A stretch of 64,000 nucleotides of DNA from contig MNCI01009454.1 of the NCBI GenBank assembly GCA_015680685.1, positions 327,336-391,335 on the forward strand, read 5' to 3'. The translations under genes were made by a program, and so were the position numbers. Origin of the DNA: Gnetum montanum (Eukaryota > Streptophyta > Gnetopsida > Gnetales > Gnetaceae). The notes under the pieces are model-generated. The model saw nothing but the letters and a program-made list of their open reading frames with translations. It had not been told where the DNA came from and did not search any database. This document shows positions 24,011-36,994 of this stretch, one piece after another; position 1 is the stretch's first letter, and the number at the start of each line of letters is the position of its first letter.

Positions 24011-24344
24011 TAATCATGGTGGATTGATTATTTTATTATTATTTTATTCATTTAGCTACCCGAGTTTATCGATGAGGTTTAACCTAGTGTATATGATGAT
24101 TTTAATATTATTTTATTAGTTAGACCTTGGGGATTCAGAAAAATTTTGAAAAACATTTCCATCATAAACCATGGGTTTATGGTCTCCACAACATGAAGCT
24201 CACCTTTGGTAGCTAGAGGATGGAAGAACAAGTGAAATTGAATAAGCAGTATGCAAGTTATAGTGCTTAGAAGATGCTTTGGACTTGGAAAAATGCAAAA
24301 ACTCCCCTAGCGTAATGATGCAAATGTGAAAAATTAGCTAAGTG

Positions 24345-24440
24345 TTGATGCATATATATAGACTTTTTATCATGCGTCGATAAGGATGCATCGATGCACT
24401 AGGCTATGTCAATGGGGATGCATCGATATAGCCTATTGAA
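24345..24440 (-). promoter_or_regulatory. Internal LTR-like promoter of element D
   Basis: On the minus strand a cluster of GATGCATC words (24385-24430, including TGCATCGATGCATC) is followed by TATATATA at 24353-24360, then a leader running into the extra ORF. The same words, including 'GCATCCTTRTC' and 'CATTGAYRTAGCC', occur just upstream of the TATA box in D's LTRs. The order array-TATA-ORF suggests a second, internal transcription start. This is inference from layout. Confidence 0.45.
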
Positions 24441-25990
24441 ATAATTTTTCACATTAAAAAAAAAAAGTGTGGGAAAAGAGTTTGGTGATGAAATTGAAGC
24501 CCAAAGAGTTTGGCAAATTATTGAAGAGGGCTTGAAATTGATTTGGAAAAATGAGATTTGGATGAAATTAGAGTGTCAAGAAGTGCAAAAAATAGATGTT
24601 TTGTATTGGAAAATAATGGATTTGAAGTAAAATAACTAAGGGATAGGAAGTTTAACCATCCAAACCAAGGAGTATACAAGTGAATCCTCCTCACAATAGG
24701 GTCATGACTCTAATGCTCTTACATGCCCTCATACCTAGGATTCTGTAGGCCCCAAGGATGATTAATGGCCATGGATTATTAAAAATTGAATCACAGAAGA
24801 AATCGCCAAAGAATTAAGACATACCAAAATGGCCACATTGATTAAACATGATAAGAGGTAGTAAGGTGAAAGATAGTAAGAATCGATGATGATGAGAGAG
24901 TATGGTAATAGAGTCCCACATCCTAGTAACATGAAGTCCTTTATGGATTTTTGTGATTAATATAACTTGATGATATCCCATCCTTAGTTGGAATTAAGGC
25001 CATCCACTTCCAATGACTTTGCATTTACACATTTAGACCATTTAACCTCCAAATTTCATGAACATCCCCAAAGATCACCCATCATTCCAGTAAAAGAAGA
25101 AAAGAGAAGAAGAAATTTAAAAGTACCTTAGTTAGAGGAGTGCCTTTAGGGATGAATAACATGTCTTTCTCAGCCCCATAACTAGTTCTTGTATCCCATT
25201 ATTTCATCCAAGGAGTGTGTTTTGAATTCCCATGTTTTTTTTTCATGGGAACCACATTATGCAAAGACATTACTTCCTATTAGTGGACAACATTAGGAAT
25301 GGTAATGAATCAATCAAAATACCCATAAAATCTAGATAGAAAGTAGGTACAAAAAGTTACAAGTCCTCTTGAAGCCACACCCTTGTCAATTCCACTTGAT
25401 TCATTCCAAGTCTAGAAAGTACCGAGGTCACTAGTTCTTTATAAGTTGTTATAAATAAAGGCCCTCATGCTTCTAAAATGGGAGAACATCATGGAGTTGA
25501 GTGGAATGGATGGATGATATGAGCTCACTATCTGAAATCATGACAAAACCAATGTCCAATTAATCAATGTCAAAATTCAATGATGAAATCTAGTCATTAA
25601 GTAATCATTTCAATCAATATAATTCAATGAACCTCCATAAATCAATAGTTGTATCAAGCACCAAATTCCTAATCATAATAAAGAAGAAAAATAAAAGTAA
25701 GAAAATTCAAATAAGGAAAAATATAAAAGAAATTGCAAAATATTGAAGAAAATGAAAAACATATAAAGAACGATGGAAAACAAAAAAGTTGAAAAAACCA
25801 AGGAGCCATTACAAAACGTTAGCATGGATGGCCATCTCCCCCATGACTGAGTTGGAAAGAAGAGATCTGAAAGATTAAGTGTGCTTGATCATTAGTTGAG
25901 GTACTATTGCCACCAGTTGTTCTTGTCTCCAAGAAAGGTTTAATTTATTACATATTGATTAATAATCTTTTGTTTGGATTGGTAGGATGA
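24441..25990. other. Element D spacer between integrase and internal promoter
   Basis: Non-coding in all frames, with an A-run near 24460. No similarity to known genes is visible. Part of it probably corresponds to the post-integrase spacer of element B. Confidence 0.3.
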
Positions 25991-25997
25991 TAGATTA

Positions 25998-27170
25998 TCA
26001 TGTCCCCAGATGGAAAACTTTCATAGATAATGTAAGGACCCTTCCATAGCATTTGGGATTTTGACATTGAGGTACATGCATGGGATTCGAGTAGAGCACC
26101 TTATCTCCTAGTTGGAATTTGACTTTTCTTATTTTGAGATTATGGCATTGCTTGTTGTGTGCCTTTTGCACTTCATTTAATGATAGGACCACTAATCGAT
26201 TTTCATCTATCATGTTAAGATTCATCAATCTTTCTCTTTAGGCTAGAGCTAAATCCAAGTTAAGGTCATAGGTTGTTAAAAGTATACAAACCTCGGTTTG
26301 GATAGGAAGAGTTGGGAGCTTGTCATACACTAACTCATAGGGAGAATACTTGATAAGAAGCTTCCATGTTAAACAATAAGCCAAAAGAGCATCATTGATT
26401 TTACTACTCTAGTCCTTCCTATACTAACTATGCAATTTAGTATTTTTGTAATTTCCCTATTGGTGACCTTAGCTTGACCATTGGCTTAGAGGTGGGATGG
26501 GGTTTTGAGTTTATGTTCAACCCCTAAGCATTACAAGAGTTTTCTAAAAATAGCACCTGCGAAGTATGTTCCATTATTAGAAATTAGTGCACATGGCACA
26601 CCAAACCTATTTAAAACCTTTGTTATACAAATTATGCTATCGTAGAAGATGAACAATTGGTGACAGTAGCGACTTCAGCCCACTTGGTGCAATATTCAAC
26701 TACTACAATTATGTACACCTTTCCATTTGACATGGAGTTGATGGACCCCATAAAGTTGATCCCTCAAAGACTAAAAGGCTTCAATGGTTGAATCCACTAT
26801 TGGGGCTTTTCCATTCACGTAATCATCTCTCCATCACATTGGCACCTATCATAGGAATAGAGTAAGTGATAGACATCCATGAAGATTAATGGCCAATAAT
26901 TCCCTACCATGAGGATTTTAATAAACATCCTCCTCCCAGCATAGTGGTCTCCACAAGGGCCTTCATGCGTATCCTACAAGACTTGAAGTTGATCTGCATC
27001 AAGGACACACCATCATACCATGCCATCTATGCAACTCTTGTAGTGGTTACCTTTTATTTCCATGAAGTGCTTGGCCTAACAAAGAAACTATTGTTTATTC
27101 TTGTTGTCCCACTTCTATGGCATCTCCTATGTGAGTAGATATGAGAGAATGTGATCATACCAGTTTGTTT
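25998..27170 (-). pseudogene. Element D integrase remnant
   Basis: The minus-strand translation shows 'GINFMGSINSMSNGKVYIIV' near 26760 (canonical GIDFMGP), then 'YCTKWAEVATV'. 'INDALLAYCLTWK' and 'SPYELVYDKLPTLP' are near 26340, and the C-terminal block 'FQLGDKVLYSNPM' near 26090. The last 230 bases remain an open frame. A zinc-binding region is expected at 26800-27150 but is badly decayed. Confidence 0.7.
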
Positions 27171-27249
27171 CTTGGAACTTTGAACATCAATGGCACCAAC
27201 AAAGAGGAGCTCATCAGGAAATTAATCAAATAGTGGACCCTCATCCTCT

Positions 27250-28960
27250 TTGCTATACCATCATAACTAAGACAAGTGATCAGCCACCACATTCTTAGTT
27301 CCCTTTTTGATCAATCATTGTTAGATCAAACCCTTGAAGAATCACTAGCCACCGTATGACATGGGGGCTCACTATTAACTTGTTCATTAAGAATCAAATA
27401 GCATTGTGGTCGGTGTCCACAAAAATTTGGTATCGAAACACATAGTGCCTGAATTTCTCTAAGGCATACACCACTTCCATGAGCCCCTTTTCAATGGTGG
27501 TGTAGTTTAGTTATGCATCCACAATGCTCCTACTTACATAGTGGATGTAGTATGGACATTTCTAATCTTCTAATTATGTAAGCATAGCCCCCAATACATA
27601 ATTTGATACATTAGTCATGATGTGGAATGGCCTGAACCAGTGTGGTGCTAGTAGAATTGGAGTTTCTACAAGTTTCTACTTTAATTTTTGGAATGCATTC
27701 TTGCATTCCCTAGTCTAGATAAATGGTACATCTTTCTTTGTAATCTCTACCAAAATTTTGGTAATCTTCGAGAATTTTTCAAAGAAATGCCTATATTAAC
27801 TAATGTGGCCAAGGAATGACCTTATATCTTTTACTATTTTAGTTGCTTGGTTATTCCCTGGATGACATATACTTTCTTCAAGTTCATCTTGATCCCTTTG
27901 CTTGAAATGCTATGCCCCAAGAAAATGTCCTTTAGACCATCAAATGGCTCTTCTACTAGTTGAGCCTTAAATTTATCTCCATACACCATTGAAGAACTTG
28001 CTCAAGGTAGTCTAAATCTTGCTTAAAAGTAGCCTCATAAGTAGATAAGTCATCCATGAAGACTTCTACCCTACTACTAATTTGTTGTTAAAAAATGCTT
28101 AGGACCAACCGTTAAAATGTGGCATGAGTATTGCATAGGCCAAAGGGAATCTTTCTATATGTAAAAGTCTCTCAAGAACTCATGATTGTAGTCCTAAATT
28201 GATCTTCTAGTGCTATCTAGATTTGGTTATAACCACTATAACCATCTAGAAAGTTGTAGTAACAATGCCCTGCAATGGTGTCCAACACCTAGTTCACAAA
28301 GCAATGGAAAATAATCTTTGTAGGTTGCTATATTCAATAACTAAAAGTCTATACAAACTCTTCATTTTCCTTCCTTATTTGAAATAATAAAGAGTGGGCT
28401 AACCCACTCACTATCAGCAATTGGGTAGATGAACCATTCTTTGAGGAGTTGTTTAATCTCCTCCTTGACAATCTACTTGAGTTTTGGGTTCAATCATCAT
28501 TGTGATTGCCTTTTTGGCTTGATGGAGGAGTTTGTGTAGATTCTATGCTAGCATACTTGAGGATTGATCCTTGTTAACTCATGATATGACCAAGCAAAGG
28601 TTATTGACCATTTTTTTCATAACTTTCAACAATTTTATTTCCTATTCAAGAGCAAGTGTGACATTGATAATTACTGACTTGCCATTGTTAAGAAAGACAT
28701 ATTCCATGCCTGCTGGTAGATCCTTAACTCAAGGGGCTCTTGCTTGAAAGTATTAAGAATCTCCAACTCCCCCCAATCTATTTCACTTTATGCATTAGAA
28801 GGTTGGCAATGAAGCTTCTCCAATTTATTCATGCTTTCAATATACGAGCTAGTAAGGCTCTCAACTAGTTTCATGCACATTATTGATATAGCTTCATCAT
28901 CTATTATCAGCCACTAGGTACCCTCTTGTTTAGTTATTGCTGCATATGGAAACCTTTGAA
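27250..28960 (-). pseudogene. Element D reverse transcriptase and RNase H remnant
   Basis: The reverse transcriptase catalytic block reads 'VFMDDLSTYEATFKQDLDYL' near 28060, so the Asp pair is kept. RNase H follows with 'LREIQALCVSIPNF' near 27440 and 'NEQVNSEPP' near 27380. The fingers region (28300-28900) carries multiple stops. This matches the Athila-type pol also present in element B. Confidence 0.7.
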
Positions 28961-29019
28961 TTTATGTAGTTTTACATACTAATTACATGCTTGAAGTGAT
29001 ATGCCTTTAATGGTACGCA

Positions 29020-29690
29020 GTCTCTACAAGTAATGGCACCTTGTGTCATTGTACATCATGCATGGAACTCTCTTCTTCTCTATTTTTTTGAATTCATTTT
29101 CCTTAAAAATCTCCAAGGAAAGGTCTTGAATCCCCATTCTTGCATCAATGGTGCTCAACCATGCTCTTTCCATGATGATAAGAAAGTCCCCCTTGTAGTT
29201 CTTCACATGGATCACCAGAAAATCAATAGGATAGGATCACCCACAAACGGTGGTCATGATGTCCTTCATTAATCTGAAAGGAATAGTGATGGACTAGTTT
29301 CCTAGCTCCAATGTGATATTGCTTTTTTTCAAAGGAGGAAAGTTCCAAGCCTTGTACATCTCTTGAAAAATTAAGTAAACCCCAAACCCTAAATCTAGAA
29401 GAGCCTTGCATGGTTCATTTCCAACAATCTACAAGTAAATAAGGGGACTCCCAAGATCAGATCTCTTCCTTGGAAGGTGACTAACCTTGATCCAATCTGT
29501 AACCACATGGATCAACTTGACAGTATGTAACTAGTAGGCATTTTGGTTTGAAGGCTACTTGAGATGGATTTCAAAGGTTGAAGTAGTAGCATTGGCAACC
29601 ACGAGTGTTTGAGAGGGCTTCGTGGAGTTATTGGTATTGAAGAATGGCCTCTTACAAGGCTTGGATTTAGGACCACTCAGCTAAGCAGCT
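29020..29690 (-). pseudogene. Element D protease remnant
   Basis: Minus-strand frames give 'CKALLDLGFGVYLI' near 29400, the retropepsin-like D-x-G/A-x-x-x-N-L pattern. Then come 'YPIDFLVIHV' and 'IIMERAWLSTIDARMGI', corresponding to the usual 'ILGRPFLAT..A-I-D' block. Element B has the same succession at 42780-43260. Confidence 0.6.
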
Positions 29691-29699
29691 AATTGTAAA

Positions 29700-31669
29700 T
29701 TCATTGCCCTCATCACATTTCTTTGCTATGGCTGGGTAAGTATTTCACCTTGCATAGATGGAAAAAGTAGTAGAGGTGTTGTTGTTGGTGGTGCAAGAGT
29801 GGATGGGTGCTAAGGAGGATAGAAGGAAAATGAATATTGATCCCTTAAGGAAGGTGCTCTATAATACTTCAAAGGATAGTAGTGGTGTGGAAAGGAAGTG
29901 TAACTAGAAGAGTCACATGGAGATACTAGCTGTTGAAAGTAATAACCATAGGGATCTGGTTGATGATAATGGTACTGTTGCCTTAGACATGGCATTGTCC
30001 ATGACAATGGATGTTGCCACTGTTGGTACTACTCTTGAGGTTGAGATGGCACTCCACTCAGATAGTAGGCTTGTTGGTGAAACTGCTATTGTTACTTGCC
30101 TTGTGGATAAGGCAACCTTCTAGGTGCTTGTTGTTTCACTAATCTAGGATTCAAAGCGTACATCCCAAATTCTTGCAGGTATGACAATACTTGAAGAAAT
30201 CCCTTAGAATATTTGTTTTGGCAAACATCACATCCATCATCATCAATTTCTAAATTTGCAACCTTCTCTACTATTGTAGCTTTACCTTTATTTTTGTGAT
30301 ATCCCTATTCAACATCCTTCTTCTTCCTTCTCTCACAATCACTATCTCCTTGATCTTTATGTTCCTCTCTAATCTTCAAAGCAGTTTGGAACTTCTTATC
30401 TAAGGGGTTCCATATCTTGTCTACCATAGCTAATATTTTGATAACAAATTTCTATACTAGCAAGGTTTTCCCCTACACCACTTTATCAAGTAGTGCCTCC
30501 TCCTCGTTATCACAAAAACAAACCTCCCTCTTGCGAATGAAGGGTTCTCTATTGTATTCCTCCATACTTTTCCATTTCTTTAGTCCACCTTCCTCTTTTT
30601 CCATTTGATATATGAGCCTTTAGATCTGATGGACCCTTAGCTCAAAAAGTATCCCTTAGGCATAGACCCCAAAAGTTCTCTCTGTTTCAATTCTAAGCCC
30701 ATCTATGATATGGTGCAGCTAATTCCATTGGAATTATCCATGCCCTTGGCATCGCTACAATAGGAAGTAGTACCTACCTAGGGCTACATCCAAGAATTCA
30801 TGATTATCTTGTTTCCAACCTTGGATTTTCCTCCACAAATTAGACACTCTGAAGTATGTTTAATATTTGTTATTGAATAGCTCCAGCATTGTACTCCATC
30901 AACGAATAGATTCTAGTTCTAAGGACCGATACCATCTTTCAGCTTCTTTTATGAGTATCCTAGGGAATAATTTCAACTTTTGTCATTCATTCTCAATATT
31001 TTGCAAGGCATATGCATCATGAAAGGCTTGTAGGTTATTTTTCATATCTAATTTATATCCCCTTTTCAAATCTAGGGATATTGTTCATATCTAACCTTTT
31101 GATGCGGATATCCTTCAATTGCCTAGTTGGAATCCTAACAACCTCTAAAATGTTCAACATATTCCTTGTAGCCAATAGAGGCTCATCATAGTCATACTAA
31201 TCCCAATGGTCCCTTTCATGACCATGATGTCTATGATGGATCTTGCTATGTCTTTTGTCAAAATGAGGCTTCTCCCCTTGCTTTTTTTCCTACCCTTACT
31301 CTTCGTTGTCTTAGAAGAATCTATGATCATCCCTATCCTATAGTTCATCACCATCCTGATCCCTGATATTCTTTTTGATATCTTGGCCTCTACTTCTGCT
31401 ATTAGAGTTGGAGGAGGAAGACGATGAGGATGATGAAGAGAGTGAAGAAGAAGGAGAATAAGCATGAGAGTGGTGCCTGCAAGATTCTCTTCTTCGATCC
31501 CTACCTCATTACTTATCTTTATCTTTGTCTTGATGTTTTTCATTATTCTTGCCTATGAGTAATTGGTTGTAGCTACCTTGTTTCAAGGCCCCCTAGTCTT
31601 GAGAACCATTCTTCTCATCATCAATGTTATATATAGTTGATTACAACCATTGGTTAAGGATCTCCCCAT
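29700..31669 (-). pseudogene. Element D gag, C-terminal part
   Basis: From right to left on the minus strand there is an Arg/Ser-rich low-complexity stretch (31380-31560), then gag core sequence (30600-31100). A decayed zinc knuckle 'CDVCQNKYSKG' near 30220 has lost its His and last Cys. A Tyr/Gln/Pro-rich tail (29810-30007) follows. Element B keeps the same order at 43400-45200. The frame is cut at 31669 by insertion B; the N-terminal piece lies at 53326-53639. Confidence 0.65.
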
Positions 31670-33419
31670 TAATGAGTGGTGGAGCAATCCAACACCCAAG
31701 CATACAGGTCACGAGTGTTCACACATGACCTGATCATTATCTGCAAATAGGCATGTTGGTATGCTAATAATTGAGTTGAAGTTCAAGACCATTGTCTTTC
31801 CACTTTAAGTTAGTGAAAGCTAAGAATATGGTTTAACTCATAGTGAGGCATATGATAACTAATGTTGTTAAGCCCATTTTACTCCTACCTACAAACGTAA
31901 TGAGGGTGAGATTTAATCTAACTCTAAGTAATCGCAAGTAAATCCACTCTAGCCTAAGGTGATGAATATCTAGCCCTGCTTTCCTATACACACCTTGGAC
32001 TTTGTGTAACCATTACTAGGATACCAAGTGCTATGCTACTGGGCGTACCAACCAATAATACTACTAAGCTTACCAAATGATTACACTTAAGTGCTCGAAA
32101 TCAATCATTCTCATTTTGCTTACTATTAACAATAAAAGTAAAATGCTTCAAAAAGTAGAAACATTAAACTAGTAAAATAGTAAACATTATGCTAAGTGAA
32201 CAAAAAGTAAACTAAGGGAATACTACAATGATGTAAAGAAATCTCTTTCTTTATTTCTATCACAAACTATGTCCAAGTACAATCTGTTCAAACAAAGACT
32301 CCATTCAATCACTAAACATCAGACTACAGGCATTCACTTCTATTACTAACACTACAAAATAAAACTGCAAGAGTGATGAGTCATGAATTGTTGGTCATGA
32401 TATCATGTACGCAATATCACAGCCTACACGCGATATCACGTACGTGATATCATAGCCTGTCTCCTCATCTATAAATAAGAGGCAGGAAGATTTTGTAACA
32501 AAGTTTTTTTTGGAAGTTTTTAAGTTTATGTTTTTTAGTTTTAATAATAAGGTAGGGACTTTTTGTCAATTTTTCCACTCAACCCTTTCTCCCAGTTCAT
32601 GCCCATAGTGTGACGATTGTAATTGTACGGCATCCTTATTCAAGTGTGATGTACTTGGACACGTACATGACCGGCAATAAAGATCGAGATTACTTCATCA
32701 TTGCAGCATCCACTTAACTTAATTATTTAATTTTTATTGTTATTTATTGCTTTCTTAGTTAATATCTCTCTACCCTTATCTCCTAGTAACATGGAATGAG
32801 TACGACTTAATCATGAGCATTTTAAGTGTGACTACTTGGTAACCCAATAGTGTACCTAGGCCATGCACATGGTAATCCCAGTGGTAGTCATGCACGAGGT
32901 CCAAGATGTGTACAGATGGTTAAGGAATGGATGCTCATTGCACTTAAGCTAGTTTAGATTCTCTCTCATCCTCTCTCCTAGCTTAGTTGATATTATTTCC
33001 CATCATACCCAGGAGTAGCATTAGTGTAGGAACACATCATACACCTCACTCTCAACTAAACCATACGTGACAAAGCTAATACTAGTCTAGGTGGGAAGAC
33101 AGCGAACTACAATCTACGAGTAACTGTCTAGATACCATAACTACTCCATCTGCGGAGTTCGATCGGATCATGTGTGAAGTGCTTGTATTCATATGGTTGA
33201 GTGCAGGGGTACCTTACCACTCATCATATACCATTTCAGTAAGGTGTGGAATGAAAATTTAGTAGATCATGTGCCCAAGTGTCGTATTTGTAGGATTGCA
33301 CACATCTCAAGATACCATAGCAATAATGATGTAGCATGGACAACGATATCATATAAATGACATTGTTGATGTGATATCATTGTTATAATATCATTACACT
33401 TTAAAATTTGACTTCAACA
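31670..33419 (-). repeat. Element B 3' LTR, split by a solo LTR
   Basis: Two segments, 31670-32373 and 33227-33419, together align with 45897-46765. The gap is exactly filled by a family-A solo LTR. Near the minus-strand start (33330-33405) are GATATCAT-type words. Confidence 0.8.
32374..33226 (+). mobile_element. Solo LTR, family A, inside element B 3' LTR
   Basis: An 853-bp segment begins TGATGAGT and ends ACTCATCA, with palindromic GATATC/GTAC words at 32395-32455. A TATAAATA box at 32470-32477 follows directly. The flanking 5-mers (AAGAG and TATAC) do not match, so the duplication has decayed or the ends are slightly off. Confidence 0.85.
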
Positions 33420-33599
33420 TACCCCCACAGCTAATTAGAAACTCGTCCTCAAGTTAAAATAAAATGAGGATAGAGCCCCTTGCAAAATTGGGAGGTAGGT
33501 TTCACTATACATGACTAACAAAACTATTTACATGACTCTAAATGCTATAGTGGTGTTTTAAAAAATTTAGACATAGTTATCTAACAAAATAACAAAACA

Positions 33600-36480
33600 A
33601 GAAAAAAACTAAAGAAGCTCAATGTAGCCTAGGTGCTTGGCAGTGGTGACTCCGCCATCAGCTACTTCCCTTTATCATCAGGCTTCTTGAACTGGTACCG
33701 ATTGAGTATTGCTTGAAGCTTTTCCTCATTCATTCTTAGGTCATGTACCATCTATGCCTATTTTGTAATGTATGATGGGGCCGGTACATCCCATGGACAT
33801 GGCATTGGTGGTAACATTTTGTTTGCCTTGATGTACCATGTCATAAACTACCTTCCTTCCTCTTCAAATGCTCTAGTAATTTCTCCCAACTCTTAATAAT
33901 CTAACATTCTTCTAACTAGGTTAGCTACAACTTCCTTTTGCCCTTGATAGCTAACCTTAACCACTTTTAATTCTGAGTTTGCCACTTGCAACTTTTGTAA
34001 GGCATCCTTCCTGTTAGTAAACTCTTTCTCATAAAAAGCATAAACAACTACTAATTGTTGCTCAAGCTCATTTCTAGGCCTACCTACTATCAACATGGCC
34101 AAGTTAGCATAACAAAGGTTAGCTAACCCCATGTATCCTATGAGATCCTCTATATGCAGGTCATTGTTCTTTGTTTCTGCTTGGTAGACATAAGCAAGGT
34201 TGTCCAAGATCGACTCCCAATCAAGATTCTATGCAAAGATAGATTTGATTTTACCATCTAGATCTTCTTCTTATTAATCTACTTATACATGCCCACCTAA
34301 TCACGAAAATTTTCCTTGAGCCTTTCATGCTTCTTAGCTTCATTCTACCACACACTTATTTTAATTGTATATTTCTATCTTATTATGCATACCTCCTTCA
34401 TTGAGAGGATTCTATTCTCGCTAGCCAAGTGGATCATGTCCTAGTTGACCCTCACCTGTTGTTCTCTTAATTGATGGATGCTTTCTTCAAGAATATTTTT
34501 CTATATCTCTACATTGGTCAACCTTGTGTTGTTTGCAACTAGCTACTTATTCTCTTCTTATAAACTAGCAAGTGCTTTGGAATGGGAATATGCTTGGACT
34601 TCTTCTACTAAAGCATCCCATACTACCTTTTTCCTTTCCATTTCCATCTCCAAGTTTTGATCAACTAGCCTATTCATATGTTTAGTTCTAAACTTTTCTA
34701 ATCAGTCTAGCACCACAAACTGTGCATGATTCTTTTTCTCTACTCTTAGGGTCATGAGCTCTTCTCGCACTCTATGAACTTTGTTTTCAATATTCTCTAC
34801 CCTGGTCTCTACCATGACCAATTTCCTTTGGTGGCTATCAAATTAGACTATACTACAGTGATATCACTATGTATATCAAAGAGATTTGCATAACCTACCC
34901 AATTTGTAGCAGTCTATCAAGCACATCTTCATGATTTATAGGAGTAATTGAGATATCAACTAACATTTGAGCATCTCTGGCTCGAAAAAGATTGGCTAGC
35001 AACACAACATGGATATTAAAAGATTATTTAATTTGAACTGTGATCAATCCTGTGGCTCCTACTACATCGTGATGCTACATTACCACAACTGTGCCTCCTT
35101 CACCTATTTCCAACATCACTTGAAATGATGCAACGCTCCCTAATATTTGTTATGACCATGCATCCCCTCCTCCAAATTGCAGTAAGAGTTTTCCACTCAC
35201 AGGGTCTGTGGAAATAGTGGGCCTACCTACATTATCTATGCCCTTGTGAAGATTAGCCTCTTCACGTGTTCCCTAACTAATAGTTTGTGAAATCTACTAT
35301 AGATGACTCATTGAAGGCCTATAATCTTGTAGCCACAATGGTGGAACTTGTTATGGATGTTCTTATTGTTATTTTTATTACTACTGCTTAGTCTATTATT
35401 GACTACTAGGCCTAACCTATTGTTGCTAACCAGTAGCTAGAGTGCTACTGATAATTGTGGTGCCTACAATTTCCTTGATGCCTACTGGTTTTTCTACCTG
35501 ATCTTTCTTTGGAGGCACCGATTTGAGCATTTCTACATATGAGGTGTTTTGAGGTTTCCTAGAAATGTCATTAGTATGCCCTAGGATTCCAAATCAACTA
35601 CATAGCTTTTTGATAAGGCAAGAAAATGGAAGTGTTAACTTCCTTCCCTTTTTCTCCTCAAACCACTATTAGATCTCAAGTAAATATGGGTGATGTTTGC
35701 ATTAAATTTTCCCATTAGAATGGTGCTTCCTCTGGCTACATAAGTTGATATTCTATTCAATTTCTTTGTGGGGAACAAGTGATAAGTACCAATTTTGAGA
35801 TAAAAATTTTCTTCTACAGTCAACTCACTATTACCTTTATCCTTCTTGTCATATGCCCACTGCAACCACAGTCTCCTTGCATCAATGTCTAACCTAGTAG
35901 AGAGCTATGACACCTTTGCCCCTTCATTGGGCACATTGAAGGATTCAATGATTATTTTTACAAAATAAGATACAAAAACTTCTTCAATTTTGATCATTGC
36001 ATCGACCTGCTTGTTGTACCAAAATTGGTATGTCTCTTCGAAATACCATTTCTCACTAATTGTAATTGTTGGTCATAATGGTAATACTTGGAGCTATGTC
36101 TGCATCGTTTCTAGAGAAAATTCCATGAATGGGCCAAAATTTAGCTCTTCGATCACCATGGACATTATTGATTTTTCATGAATGGCCTAGAGGCATTCTG
36201 GTAGATTACTCTGGTGCTTGTGGAACTTCTACCTCTGCCTAGGTAGATTACTCTATGATATGGGTTTGCTAATGTATGCTAAAAGACTATGCCTCCTGCT
36301 CAGCATGCTCTTCTTGTGGGGTTTGCTCCTCCATTTGACCTCTTCCACAGCCTCTTAGTCTTTTGCTTGCTAGCTATGAAGTTCCTCCTTCTACTCCTAT
36401 TTTCAAGATCATCTATAATCAATCGAGCATCGAGGATTACCAAAATATTTTTATTAGCACTTAATAATTCATGATCCTTC
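33600..36480 (-). pseudogene. Element B extra ORF after integrase (coiled-coil rich), decayed
   Basis: The longest open piece (33893-34207) reads 'NLAYVYQAETKNNDLHIEDL', then a Leu/Glu/Lys-rich stretch ending 'KEVVANLVRRML'. Upstream pieces include 'RLWLQWAYDKKDKGNSE' and 'IGTYHLFPTKKLNRIS' (35635-35880), and 'EIGEGGTVVVM' near 35100, which matches element D. It has no recognised enzyme motif and no visible membrane segment. It lies between integrase and the 3' LTR, as in D. Function unknown. The N-terminal half seen here appears to be missing from D. Confidence 0.5.
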
Positions 36481-36773
36481 TCATTCCTTTGGATAGATCA
36501 TATCTTTAATTCATAATGACTACAAAGTTAGAATAATTTCAAAAAGAAACCACTTTAGATGTTATATCCCTTATAACCCTTCATAGCTATCCATTTTTTT
36601 CTTACTTATGACCTAAAATAGTTGGTGTGGTTTGAGTGTTTAAGTGTTTCTGGCCTTAGTTTGATTAACAAATTATAGAATTCTCATTACTCCTTTGTAC
36701 TTACCTTTTAAGATATCTTCTAGGCATTAGAATTTCTTGGCTCAAATTTTAGTGATATTGTGCTATGTACCAA

Positions 36774-36818
36774 CACCACCCCACACACCCCCCCTCCCTC
36801 CCTTCCCCTGCCCAAACC
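36774..36818 (-). other. G-run tract (possible G-quadruplex) in leader of the element B extra ORF
   Basis: The plus strand is almost pure C and A with runs of three to eight C. The minus strand therefore has more than four G-runs within 45 bases (GGG, GGGG, GGG, GGG, then a long run). It lies between the internal TATA box and the extra ORF, on the transcribed sense. Confidence 0.5.
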
Positions 36819-36994
36819 CACAAAGTTGAGAGCTCCATGATCAAGAAGGTTCAAGAATTCAAAAAATCAAAGCTACAAGGACCAAATTATGAGCATCAAA
36901 AGTTAGGGTGTTAAACCTCTTTGCTTGAAAGAAAAAATGGCAAAAACTCTCTTCTTTAGAAAATGAGGAATGAAAAAATTTTGCTAACTCCCTT

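Noticed and set aside
31154-31543. 129-residue minus-strand frame
   Set aside because: Wrong frame of the Arg/Ser-rich element D gag region; the matching frame to element B is another one.
33893-34207. Open 104-residue minus-strand frame as a host gene
   Set aside because: It is part of the decayed extra ORF of element B, with homologous sequence in element D.
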